Origin: Methanobacteriaceae archaeon | GTDB taxonomy: Archaea; Methanobacteriota; Methanobacteria; Methanobacteriales; Methanobacteriaceae | Length of the DNA stretch: 64,000 bases | Direction: 5' to 3' | Assembly (NCBI GenBank): GCA_030656015.1 | Contig: JAUSNX010000010.1 | Span: 62,001 to 126,000 of the forward strand | Shown: piece after piece, positions 40,324 to 48,388 of the stretch | How the letters are laid out: the number at the start of each line of letters is the position of its first letter | Numbering within the stretch: the stretch's first letter is position 1 | Program-made: the position numbers and the translations under genes | Notes under the pieces: generated by a model | The model's database searches: none | The model's input: only the letters and a program-made list of their open reading frames with translations | Told to the model about the DNA's origin: nothing

Positions 40324-40950
40324 ATGCAAAGAAAATCTGATAATACTAAAAATAACAACAATATAAAAGATTTCAGTGAAGTGACCAGTTTCCATGGCCA
40401 TGTATGTCCTGGATCTGCACTGGGTTATAAAGCAGCTCAAATGGGCATTAATATGCTTTCTTCCACCAGATCTGAAGACGAAGAAATAGTGACCATTGTG
40501 GAAAATGATAGTTGTGCTGTGGATGCCATTCAAGTTTTGACTGGTTGTACCTTTGGTAAAGGGAATCTTATTTTCAATGACTATGGAAAACAGGTTTATA
40601 AATTCCTGAATAGATCCTCTGGAGAAGGTATTAGAATTTCTTTGAAAGATTCATTTGAAATGGATAAAATAGACCCTCAATTGAGTATTTTAAGAAAAAA
40701 AGTCTCTTCTGGACAAGCCAGCGCAGCCGAAAAAGAACTTTTAAATGAGAAAGTGCAGTCAGTGGCCAATAAAATACTGGAAATGGATGGGAAAAATATA
40801 TTCAAAGCAGAAAAAGTAAATATGGCTCTGCCCCCTAAAGCTTCCATCTTTAAATCCATTAATTGCCAAAAATGTGGAGAATTAGTTTCAGAACACCGAA
40901 TAAAAGAAGTTGAGGGAATTAAAGTCTGTATTCCCTGTTCAAAAGAATAA
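40324..40950 (+). CDS. FmdE family protein
   Basis: 208 residues. The FmdE domain is recognised by FHGHVCPGSALGYKAAQMGIN, ENDSCAVDAIQVLTGCTFGKGN and DYGKQVYKF, whose Cys and His side chains bind metal. A C-terminal zinc-ribbon-like module has CQKCGE and CIPC. Members occur with molybdenum or tungsten formylmethanofuran dehydrogenase but are not core subunits; the exact role is unproven. It is 123 bases downstream of the flavoprotein gene, with GAGG before the ATG, so joint function is possible. Confidence 0.88.
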   Translation: MQRKSDNTKNNNNIKDFSEVTSFHGHVCPGSALGYKAAQMGINMLSSTRSEDEEIVTIVENDSCAVDAIQVLTGCTFGKGNLIFNDYGKQVYKFLNRSSGEGIRISLKDSFEMDKIDPQLSILRKKVSSGQASAAEKELLNEKVQSVANKILEMDGKNIFKAEKVNMALPPKASIFKSINCQKCGELVSEHRIKEVEGIKVCIPCSKE

Positions 40951-41023
40951 ATCTTTTAATATTTTGATAAAATACTGATAAAATACGGATTATTAAATAA
41001 ATTAAATTTTTTTAAATAAAATC

Positions 41024-42076
41024 CTAGTCTTTCTTTTTTGATTCTTTTATGATAATATCAGCCACTTTATTTCCGGAATTTAAAACATCTTCCCCATAAC
41101 TCTGAGCTTCTGCTTTCATTTCAGATATATTGTTCAGAGCATCCTTAATTTTTTCTTCTAATTCATTAATTGGACTTTCTAAAACGGCCCCTGGAAATAC
41201 AGCAGCCATATTGTGATATCTACCGTATTTAACTCCGGTTAAAGCTACAATAGGCACTTTGCAGGCAATGGCCTCATGAATCATTACCCCATCATCAGAT
41301 AATATGGAAACATCTGCTAGGTCATAAAGGTCTTGTATCCAATCCACATAACCTAAATAAATTATATTATCTCCTTCAAGATATTTTAAAAACTCATCTT
41401 CCAGGGGATAACCCACCACCAGAATATTAGCATCAATATCACTTAAAGAAATGTTTTGAGCAGCTTGTGCAGTTATTTCAAAAAGAGATGAGCCTGAAGA
41501 AAACAATAAAGTAGGTTTTTCAGGGTCAAATGATTCTGGCATCTTTTTTAAGGCTTTTCTTTTATCTCCCCCAATTACGTCCGGATTGATAGGAGAATAA
41601 GCCTTATAAATATTTTCTTGGGTCAAATTTTGCTGGAAAAGGTTTGATTCAGGCAATACAATGTTGGCATTGAGTCTGGTGCATACTTTAGCATCAGTAG
41701 GAGTTATTAAAATTCCAACTGACGGCACCCTGGCCATTTTAGAAGATAAACATCCGATAATGGCTCCGCCTCCAATAATCCCCACTACAACATCGGGTTT
41801 TACTTTTCTGATTAGTTTGAATGCTTCCAGCGAAGCTTTAGTGGTTTTAAAGGCAGCTTTAGCCAGCTTCCCCTTGGTGGCCGCGTGTCCTCCCGCCTGA
41901 GGAATGCTTATTTTATGCCATTCAATTCCTGCTTTCTCCAATAAAAGGCCTGGTGCCGTGTGGTCCAGAGCATATTCACAATCAATTCCTTTTTTTTCCA
42001 GTGCTCGAGCTATATTTATAGCAGTTACAGCATCTCCTCCCATTCCTCGGCCAGTAATCATTAATAAAGCTTTCAT
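41024..42076 (-). CDS. MurG-like glycosyltransferase (GT28)
   Basis: 350 residues of the MurG/GT-B fold. N-terminal domain GRGMGGDAVTAINIARALEK and PDVVVGIIGGGAIIG; C-terminal nucleotide-sugar domain LLFSSGSSLFEI, YLGYVDWIQDLYDLADVSIL and SDDGVMIHEAIACKVPIVAL, equivalent to the donor-binding loop. In a pseudomurein organism it could add a sugar to a lipid-linked intermediate made by the MraY-like enzyme encoded just upstream; the acceptor is inference. GGTGAT three bases before the ATG fixes the start. Confidence 0.8.
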   Translation of the reverse strand: MKALLMITGRGMGGDAVTAINIARALEKKGIDCEYALDHTAPGLLLEKAGIEWHKISIPQAGGHAATKGKLAKAAFKTTKASLEAFKLIRKVKPDVVVGIIGGGAIIGCLSSKMARVPSVGILITPTDAKVCTRLNANIVLPESNLFQQNLTQENIYKAYSPINPDVIGGDKRKALKKMPESFDPEKPTLLFSSGSSLFEITAQAAQNISLSDIDANILVVGYPLEDEFLKYLEGDNIIYLGYVDWIQDLYDLADVSILSDDGVMIHEAIACKVPIVALTGVKYGRYHNMAAVFPGAVLESPINELEEKIKDALNNISEMKAEAQSYGEDVLNSGNKVADIIIKESKKKD

Positions 42077-42180
42077 GAAATCACCTTGAGTTAAATAATT
42101 TCTAATTAATAATAATAATAATAAATTTCTAATGGTTAAATAAGTCTAAGTATTCTAAAATCATGGTTATTTGAGATTTG

Positions 42181-42206
42181 TTATTCTGATATTTTATTCT
42201 GATATT
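42181..42206. repeat. 13-bp perfect tandem duplication
   Basis: TTATTCTGATATT occurs twice head to tail, about 90 bases before the permease relic. A short replication-slippage duplication. Confidence 0.75.
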
Positions 42207-42292
42207 AATTATAGGGTGAAAATTTAGAGTGAAGTTAATTAATTCATATTTTTACAATTTATTCCTTTTACAAATTTCTTTTCTTATATAAT

Positions 42293-42517
42293 TTACCAGT
42301 TTTTTTATTATCTGGAGTATTCTGGCCGGTGGAAGCGATACCAATATGGTTAAGGCCCATATCTTATTTAGTTCCTCCCAGCTACGCATTTGATGCTTGT
42401 AGAGGCGTTATGCTTAAAGGTTGAGGTTTTGCACAAGTATGGTCTGATTTTCTGGCTTTAATCTTATTTGCAGTATTCTTCTTATTAGCAACCTGGTCTC
42501 TTAAAAGAAAGAGTTAA
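42293..42517 (+). pseudogene. C-terminal relic of an ABC-2 type transporter permease
   Basis: Plus-strand translation gives LPVFLLSGVFWPVEAIPIWL, RPISYLVPPSYAFDACRGVM, LKG, an in-frame TGA at 42422-42424, then GFAQVWSDFLALILFAVFFL and LATWSLKRKS with a normal stop. This is the typical last third of ABC-2 (DrrB/NatB-like) permeases, where the family has LKGWG; the TGA replaces the tryptophan codon TGG. Upstream sequence no longer resembles the family and the partner ATPase gene is absent, so this is a decayed gene rather than a recoded one. Confidence 0.8.
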
Positions 42518-42619
42518 TTTAAAAACTATAACTTATAAAATTCCGAAGTTCACTAATTAAATTAAGACAAAATAGGTACGAAAATAGGATATTTAAAAAT
42601 TATTTAAAAAGAATTATAA

Positions 42620-43498
42620 TTAAAAAGGGTTATAAAAAAGCCTTCTAAATCCTATTTTTATTAAAAACCCATTTTTTATAGAAATTTTTCTTTTTTTGAA
42701 GATTATTTTACGGAATAAGTCACCTAATCCCCCACCCGTGAGGACATCCATAAAATAATCCCCAAATGTGGGGTTTTCAATTCCCAGTTTATTTTCCAGG
42801 AAAATTTGGAGATTATTTCTTCGAATTATAGCTATCAGAGCAGTTGTTATTAAAAATAAGATCAAAAGGCCCATAAAACCACCATACAAATAGAACATTA
42901 TTCCCAAAACTATTGCAAATGAATGATTTCCTACTTCTCCCATCATGATCTTTCCATTATAATCTAAAGGAGCATATCCCACACATACAGCCAATATTAG
43001 AAGTGGAGTGAAATATAAAGAAGCATCAAAGTTTCCAGAGATTAAATAAAGTAGAATTACTGTTCCAGACATGAATAATATAGTGCTACAAGCTGATCCC
43101 GGCTGCATGTCCGCAATATTCAATGGCTGAATCATTAAGGCAACTAAAATAGAAGAAGGACCTAACAAAGGATATCCCAGAATTACAACCATTAAAATTC
43201 CCAATCCCCGGAATAATTGTCCTAATTCTACAGGCAAACTTTTAATCTTTTTTCGACCAGTTAAATCATCTAGAAAGGCCAATATTCCCATTACAGCTAC
43301 AATATACGAATAATTTGGGTTTAAGAAAATTATTAAGACTAAAAATGGGGCTATTCCTACTGCACGAGGAGTACCGCCCCTTACTGATGAATAAAGATTT
43401 TTAATTTTTCCCTTGCTCCCTAATTGTCTTATTAATATGTAAAAAATAATAGTTAACCCTGCGGATAGGATTCCTGCTTCTAAAATTTCGATTAGCAT
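42620..43498 (-). CDS. MraY-like glycosyl-1-phosphate transferase (GT4 family membrane protein)
   Basis: About 292 residues with roughly eight or more hydrophobic helices. MraY/WecA landmarks are RGGTPRAVGI (MraY R-x2-TPTMGG), AFLDDLTGRKK (DD motif), NIADMQPGSACST (N-x-TDG-x-DGLA) and MMGEVGNHSFAI (FMGDTGS). The last has Glu where bacterial MraY has Asp. The family moves a sugar phosphate to a polyprenyl phosphate, here plausibly for pseudomurein or glycan precursors. I start at ATG 43498 because GGTG lies five bases upstream; an ATG at 43522 lacks a ribosome binding site. It lies upstream of the MurG-like gene with the permease relic between them. Confidence 0.78.
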   Translation of the reverse strand: MLIEILEAGILSAGLTIIFYILIRQLGSKGKIKNLYSSVRGGTPRAVGIAPFLVLIIFLNPNYSYIVAVMGILAFLDDLTGRKKIKSLPVELGQLFRGLGILMVVILGYPLLGPSSILVALMIQPLNIADMQPGSACSTILFMSGTVILLYLISGNFDASLYFTPLLILAVCVGYAPLDYNGKIMMGEVGNHSFAIVLGIMFYLYGGFMGLLILFLITTALIAIIRRNNLQIFLENKLGIENPTFGDYFMDVLTGGGLGDLFRKIIFKKRKISIKNGFLIKIGFRRLFYNPF

Positions 43499-43591
43499 TC
43501 TTGCACCGATTATGAAATACATCAGCTTACTTTTTGATTAAATAACTTAATTAAACAATTTAAATTCCATGAATATTAATAAAATTTAATC

Positions 43592-44758
43592 CTATGGGCC
43601 AAAATGGCCTTTTTCTGTTTGAATAATGACTGTTTTAAGACCAGTTTCATTAAGAATATCTTTTATTTCTTTCATTTCATTAAAATCCGGTTTTTTCAAA
43701 TCCATTCTTTTGAATTCAGGCCTATAATCCAGAACACATACTTGAATATAGGGATTTATATCTTTTAGGGCATTACCTATTTCCATTATTTCTTTTTTTG
43801 AAATCAAAGAACTATTATAAGGAATTCCAATTCCCATGAAAATTTTTGGATCATCAGAATTATCTATTTCCTTATCCCCATTTTTATCATTATTATTCTT
43901 ATCTTTATCAAAATCTTTAAATATTTTTTCTTCAAGTCCGTAGTCCATTTTATAATTATCCGCAATGTATTTGACAGCATTCCATGAGTTTTCAAGGTAC
44001 TTCACTGCCAACTGGTGGTCACTTACTCCAGTGATATTCTGAAATGTTTTTACATTAATTCCTTTTAAATCAATCCCAATACGATTCATTCCAGAATCTA
44101 TCAACTCATCGATGTATTTAGGAGTTAAAATAGTTCCATTAGTATCAATATGAATATTAACATTCTTGTCATATCGTATGATTGAATTCAAAGTTTTTAT
44201 GACCCATTTGCGGTTTAAAGTGCTTTCTCCTCCAGAAAAAGCAATGGTATCTAAACCATGCAAATCCTGAAGTCCCAATAAAATTTGCGCTGTTTCTTCC
44301 GGTTCAAGTAAATTTCCCTTGCTGGTAAATGCTACCAGATCATTTTGACATTGGGGACATCTAAGATTACAGCCATGGGTGAAACAAATAGCTTCAATAG
44401 GTTCTAAATTTTTCTTTAAATTATAAGGAGTGCCCACACCACCAACCCTATGGACCCCAAAACCACTGATCACCCTTAAAGGTGTTTTAAACTTCTTGAA
44501 AGTGTTAATTTGCATGCCATTTTCCAGGGGAGTGTTGCAGGATAGAGCCATCTGACCATTTACTTCAATAACACAGGCCCAGCAACCTCCACAATCACAT
44601 GGAACAAAAAGACACTCTTGTTTTGGTATTATACTTGATTCTTTAGGATCCTCACAAGAGAATTTAGAAATATTTATTCCTAACTGGTGAATGGCATCTT
44701 TAACCATACCTGAAGATTCTATTTCATTTCCATTCACCATAACCTTAAAATTCTGCAT
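43592..44758 (-). CDS. radical SAM protein with N-terminal 2Fe-2S-like domain
   Basis: About 388 residues. Residues 1-80 resemble a thin 2Fe-2S ferredoxin domain with VPCDCGGCWACVIEVNG and a later LSC. The radical SAM motif follows as CxxxCxxC in CNLRCPQC near residue 135, with GGE in AFSGGESTLNR and IDTNGT downstream, as in activase-type enzymes. A hydrophilic Asn/Asp/Lys insert (KDKNNNDKNGDKEIDNSDD) lies near residue 290. The product is unknown. The start at ATG 44758 is fixed by GAGGAG; a TTG four codons upstream overlaps that site. Confidence 0.85.
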   Translation of the reverse strand: MQNFKVMVNGNEIESSGMVKDAIHQLGINISKFSCEDPKESSIIPKQECLFVPCDCGGCWACVIEVNGQMALSCNTPLENGMQINTFKKFKTPLRVISGFGVHRVGGVGTPYNLKKNLEPIEAICFTHGCNLRCPQCQNDLVAFTSKGNLLEPEETAQILLGLQDLHGLDTIAFSGGESTLNRKWVIKTLNSIIRYDKNVNIHIDTNGTILTPKYIDELIDSGMNRIGIDLKGINVKTFQNITGVSDHQLAVKYLENSWNAVKYIADNYKMDYGLEEKIFKDFDKDKNNNDKNGDKEIDNSDDPKIFMGIGIPYNSSLISKKEIMEIGNALKDINPYIQVCVLDYRPEFKRMDLKKPDFNEMKEIKDILNETGLKTVIIQTEKGHFGP

Positions 44759-44844
44759 ATAACTCCTCAAAAATTCTATTCCTCATAAAATGATGCTGAT
44801 AATCATATTATATGAACATTCTACTCCTTATTCACATTTTGAAT

Positions 44845-45909
44845 TTAATTAGTCAAATTATATCTTAAAAGAGCAGCCATTCCACCTAAAGCTTCTAATT
44901 GTTTTCCACCCTCATGTTCACTGCTTACCATGATAACTTCCCCATTCATACGCTCTACCATATCCATAACTTTTTCTAAATCTTCCTGACGGACCATTTT
45001 ATCAAGAACCAGCAACTGTTCTGCAGCACCAGCATTAACTGCGTTTACCACCTGTTTTTTACCATAGGCGACTGCAGATGAAGATTTAGAAATTTGTTCT
45101 AAGACCTTATTTACCGAACGCATTTCCCAGGCCACCCTGTTTTCAGCAGTTATTTTCTCAACAGTACCTTTCTTTAAAACTTCACCAATCCCTACTCTTC
45201 CACCAGTACCTGTGCTTTCTAAAATAGTTTTTTTGGCAATTTCAGGGTGTTTTTCGGTTAGATATGAATGAAAATCTCCTTTAACAAAACCTGGGCCTGC
45301 GATAACTATAGTTTGGACTTCTTTGAATTTTTTTAATGCATCCACTACGGTTTCATAGAATAGAACAACGTTTTTTCGCCTATCCTTTTGTTCAATTCTT
45401 TTTCCAGATATGTGTCCAATTAAAGGACCATAATATTCCACACCAAACTGTCTTATAAGACCCATATCTGCGGCGTCATCCTCTAAAACAAGAATTATGG
45501 CAGACAATTTTTTTGAAGCTTCAATAGCTTGTTTTAATCTCTTAATGGTCCATCTCGACCATTTTTCCTTCATTATGCGAATAGGAATATTTAGTTTTAT
45601 TTCTAGGGTGTGGTGTGAACCTAATGGTATTAGATCCTCAGGGCCTTTTTCAATTACGCCTGTGGCCCTCAGTTTACCCGTGTAAATATGAAAATTAAGG
45701 CTTTCAACCAGTACGCCCAGGTAAAAAGTTTTTTTGATTCCTCTATCACTTCTAATTTTTTCTCCAGAGGTATCTTGAATCCTGCGAGTCGTTTTTGAGG
45801 AAATGATATCATTTTTTTCAATTATGTGAGATAAATGCCATAAATCATCCAATGTCTCAGGAACCAGCTCTATAACGCCTTTTTTCATATCCTGATATAC
45901 TATACGCAT
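44845..45909 (-). CDS. pelA: mRNA surveillance protein pelota (Dom34)
   Basis: 354 residues, eRF1-like in three domains. The N-terminal Sm-like domain has VPETLDDLWHLSHII and the KTTRRIQ loop; the middle is QTIVIAGPGFVKGDFHSYL; the C-terminal domain has GAAEQLLVLDKMVR and VSSEHEGGKQLEALGGMAAL. It lacks the GGQ of release factors, as expected. With aEF1A it rescues stalled ribosomes. GAGGT precedes the ATG. Confidence 0.96.
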   Translation of the reverse strand: MRIVYQDMKKGVIELVPETLDDLWHLSHIIEKNDIISSKTTRRIQDTSGEKIRSDRGIKKTFYLGVLVESLNFHIYTGKLRATGVIEKGPEDLIPLGSHHTLEIKLNIPIRIMKEKWSRWTIKRLKQAIEASKKLSAIILVLEDDAADMGLIRQFGVEYYGPLIGHISGKRIEQKDRRKNVVLFYETVVDALKKFKEVQTIVIAGPGFVKGDFHSYLTEKHPEIAKKTILESTGTGGRVGIGEVLKKGTVEKITAENRVAWEMRSVNKVLEQISKSSSAVAYGKKQVVNAVNAGAAEQLLVLDKMVRQEDLEKVMDMVERMNGEVIMVSSEHEGGKQLEALGGMAALLRYNLTN

Positions 45910-46265
45910 TATTCTACCTCTTTTTAAATGAAATTAAATTATTAATATTTTAGTTCTGAAGTTTTTAATTTATTATAAATTAATTAGTTATACTTTCAAG
46001 CAATTATTTACTAAGTTCAATTTTAATATTAATCAGAAGTTATATCTATTTATTTTTAATTTATAAATAATATTTAATTTAAATACTGAAAATCGGTTAT
46101 TTATTATAAACAATATTGATTTTTAAATTTTTTTAGATAAATGAATATAAATGAAGGAATTAAGTAAGAATAAAAAAAGAATAAATGAATAAATAATATA
46201 AAATGTTAATTAATTGAATATAAAATAAGCTTCTAAATAATTAGTATTTACAAGGAGAGCGAAAA
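45910..46265. other. 356-base divergent gap
   Basis: Very AT-rich, between pelA (minus) and the DUF5518 gene (plus). AAGGAG lies before the plus-strand ATG. Nothing else supportable is seen. Confidence 0.35.
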
Positions 46266-46631
46266 ATGAGTGATTATTCGGCAGGCTCTGCTGTTTTCGT
46301 TAGCATTATCATAGGTTTTATAATCTCAGTATTCTTTGATGGCATATTTGCCATTGCTGTTACCGGTTTCATGGCCACTTACTTAACCCGTTATAAAGAA
46401 AGACACACCATTGTTGGTGCTATTGCTGCTCTTATTTTGGGAGTTCTGGTTTTCTTTTTAAACGGCATATTTAGAAGTCCTGAAATGCCTTACAAAATAT
46501 CATCATTAGTAACCGTTGATTTAGGAAGTTTTATCACGGGTTTTATAATATTATGTTTATTGAGCTTTGGTTTAGGGGCTCTAACCGGGTTTATTGCTAG
46601 TAAAGCAGCTAAAAATAAAGCTCCCAGCTAA
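46266..46631 (+). CDS. DUF5518 membrane protein
   Basis: 121 residues with four hydrophobic helices (about 9-27, 29-41, 50-67 and 85-112), a basic loop TRYKERHTIVGAIAA and a lysine-rich end. The Gly-rich second half, with DLGSFITGFIILCLLSFGLG then ALTGFIASK, is typical of the DUF5518 family that is expanded in Methanobacterium; the function is unknown. GGAG precedes the ATG. Confidence 0.7.
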   Translation: MSDYSAGSAVFVSIIIGFIISVFFDGIFAIAVTGFMATYLTRYKERHTIVGAIAALILGVLVFFLNGIFRSPEMPYKISSLVTVDLGSFITGFIILCLLSFGLGALTGFIASKAAKNKAPS

Positions 46632-46701
46632 TTCGTTGTGATGAACATTTTATGAATATTAAATATGAAAATTAACAATTTTAATATATTTTGAGGTTAA
46701 A

Positions 46702-48006
46702 ATGAAAATTGCCATAATAGGTGGTACTCGAGGATTGGGAATGTGGATAGCTTCTTTTTTAAAAGAAAAAGGCTTTCAGGTTACCATTACATCTAGAGAT
46801 GAGCTTAGTGGAAACGCTATTTCTAAAAAACTAGATGTTAAATACAGCAGTGATAATCAAAAAGTTGCTGGTGAAAGTGATATAGTTATAATATCTGTGC
46901 CCATTGAGAGTACAGAATCTGTAATTAAGCAAGTGGCACCCCATATGAGCAAAGGTTCACTTTTAATGGATGTAACTTCTGTAAAAGAAAAACCAGCCAT
47001 TTTGATGCATGAATATCTTGCAGAAGGTGCTTACTTTTTACCATCCCACCCCATGTTTGGCCCACGGGTAAGGTCCCTGGAAGGGCAGGTGATTGTTCTT
47101 ACACCTTTGCAGGAATCTGAATGGTTTGAAACTATTTTTAAATTTCTAGAAGATCATAAAGCAAGGGTTTTAGTAACCACACCTGAAAAACATGACGAAA
47201 TGATGAGTGTGGTTCAAGTACTAACCCATTTTGCATATATCAGCATATCATCTGCTATAAAAAAACTCAATTTGGATATTAAAGAATCCAGAAAATTTGC
47301 CAGCCCCATATATAATCTCATGCTTGATATCATATCCCGAATTGTGGCCCAAAATCCCTATTTGGTTTATTCCATACAGACTCAGACAGATTACGCTTAT
47401 CAAGCTCGAGAAATATTTATGGAAACTATTAATGAGCTTAATGATATGTTAATTAACAATAATCAGACTAAATTTGTTAATGCCATGAGCTCTGCTGCTA
47501 AAAATATGGATGATATTGAGGCAGCATTAGGTAGATCTGATAAAGTTATTTCTGCACTTAATCAAGAAATAAGTGCTCTTAAAGAATCAATTAATAGTGA
47601 AGTATTTCTTCGCCATATTTATTCTGGAAAAACACACTACGGAATTCTAAAAGAGATATCGCCCGATTTTGTGACTCTGATTTCTGGTAAAAAGACTTTA
47701 AAGTTAAAGATCGCTAATATTGAAGTTTTATCTCCTTCCCAAGTGCAAGATTGGAAATTAAACAATTTAAAACAATATGAATACCATATTTCTGTCATTT
47801 TTCCATCCCATTGCGATCCTCAAATCATAGCTTCCGCTATTTCTAATTTGGAAGGAGTGGTCAGCACATCTGTAATGGATATTTATCAAGGCGAACAAAT
47901 TGATGACAATCAAATAAGCATCACCTTCAGTTATAAAGTCCTGGAGGCTCGTTTTGTTAGGGAAGTTGAAAATCTTCTAAAAGGATTTGGGGCCATTATA
48001 AGGTAA
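46702..48006 (+). CDS. tyrA: prephenate dehydrogenase
   Basis: 434 residues. NAD-binding GGTRGLGMWIA at the N-terminus, then VIISVPIESTESVI, MDVTSVKEKP, FLPSHPMFGPR with the substrate His, and QVLTHFAYIS. The helical dimerisation region follows, and a C-terminal ACT-like regulatory domain (YHISVIFPSHCDPQIIASAI) probably gives tyrosine feedback. It converts prephenate to 4-hydroxyphenylpyruvate. GAGGT precedes the ATG. It shares the chorismate branch with the trp operon nearby. Confidence 0.93.
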   Translation: MKIAIIGGTRGLGMWIASFLKEKGFQVTITSRDELSGNAISKKLDVKYSSDNQKVAGESDIVIISVPIESTESVIKQVAPHMSKGSLLMDVTSVKEKPAILMHEYLAEGAYFLPSHPMFGPRVRSLEGQVIVLTPLQESEWFETIFKFLEDHKARVLVTTPEKHDEMMSVVQVLTHFAYISISSAIKKLNLDIKESRKFASPIYNLMLDIISRIVAQNPYLVYSIQTQTDYAYQAREIFMETINELNDMLINNNQTKFVNAMSSAAKNMDDIEAALGRSDKVISALNQEISALKESINSEVFLRHIYSGKTHYGILKEISPDFVTLISGKKTLKLKIANIEVLSPSQVQDWKLNNLKQYEYHISVIFPSHCDPQIIASAISNLEGVVSTSVMDIYQGEQIDDNQISITFSYKVLEARFVREVENLLKGFGAIIR

Positions 48007-48388
48007 TTTATTTTATTATTTTTATTATTATATTCATTCAAGATAATTTTAGAATTTATTTAATTTTAAAATCAAATTACTTTTTTAATAAAACTTTTTT
48101 ACCTATTTTTTAAATTTTCAGGATTATTTTTTTATAGGATAATTTATGAAAAAAATCCGCATTTCATATATAACTACCGAAATATTTATAAGTAATGAAC
48201 ATATATTGTATTATAGTAACAAAAGTTTACTAAAAGATTTTGCAAAGAATTGTTTTGATTTAGTTTGAAATAGAATTAATCTTAAATAAATTGCATAATC
48301 CAATTACAAATACTAAAATTATATTTTATACTAAAAACAAATAATTAATAAAAATTACTTATTAAAAGCATAAAAGCGGGGTGTTTTT
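48007..48388 (+). promoter_or_regulatory. 382-base gap with cdc48 promoter
   Basis: A strong BRE/TATA candidate ACCGAAATATTTATAAG lies at 48176-48192, so transcription would start near 48212 and leave a leader of about 175 bases. The rest is AT-rich, with no gene. Confidence 0.5.

Noticed and set aside
42422-42424. In-frame TGA in the permease relic as selenocysteine or tryptophan recoding
   Set aside because: The position is a tryptophan in the family, other genes here use TGG for Trp and TGA as a stop, and the 5' part of the gene is missing.
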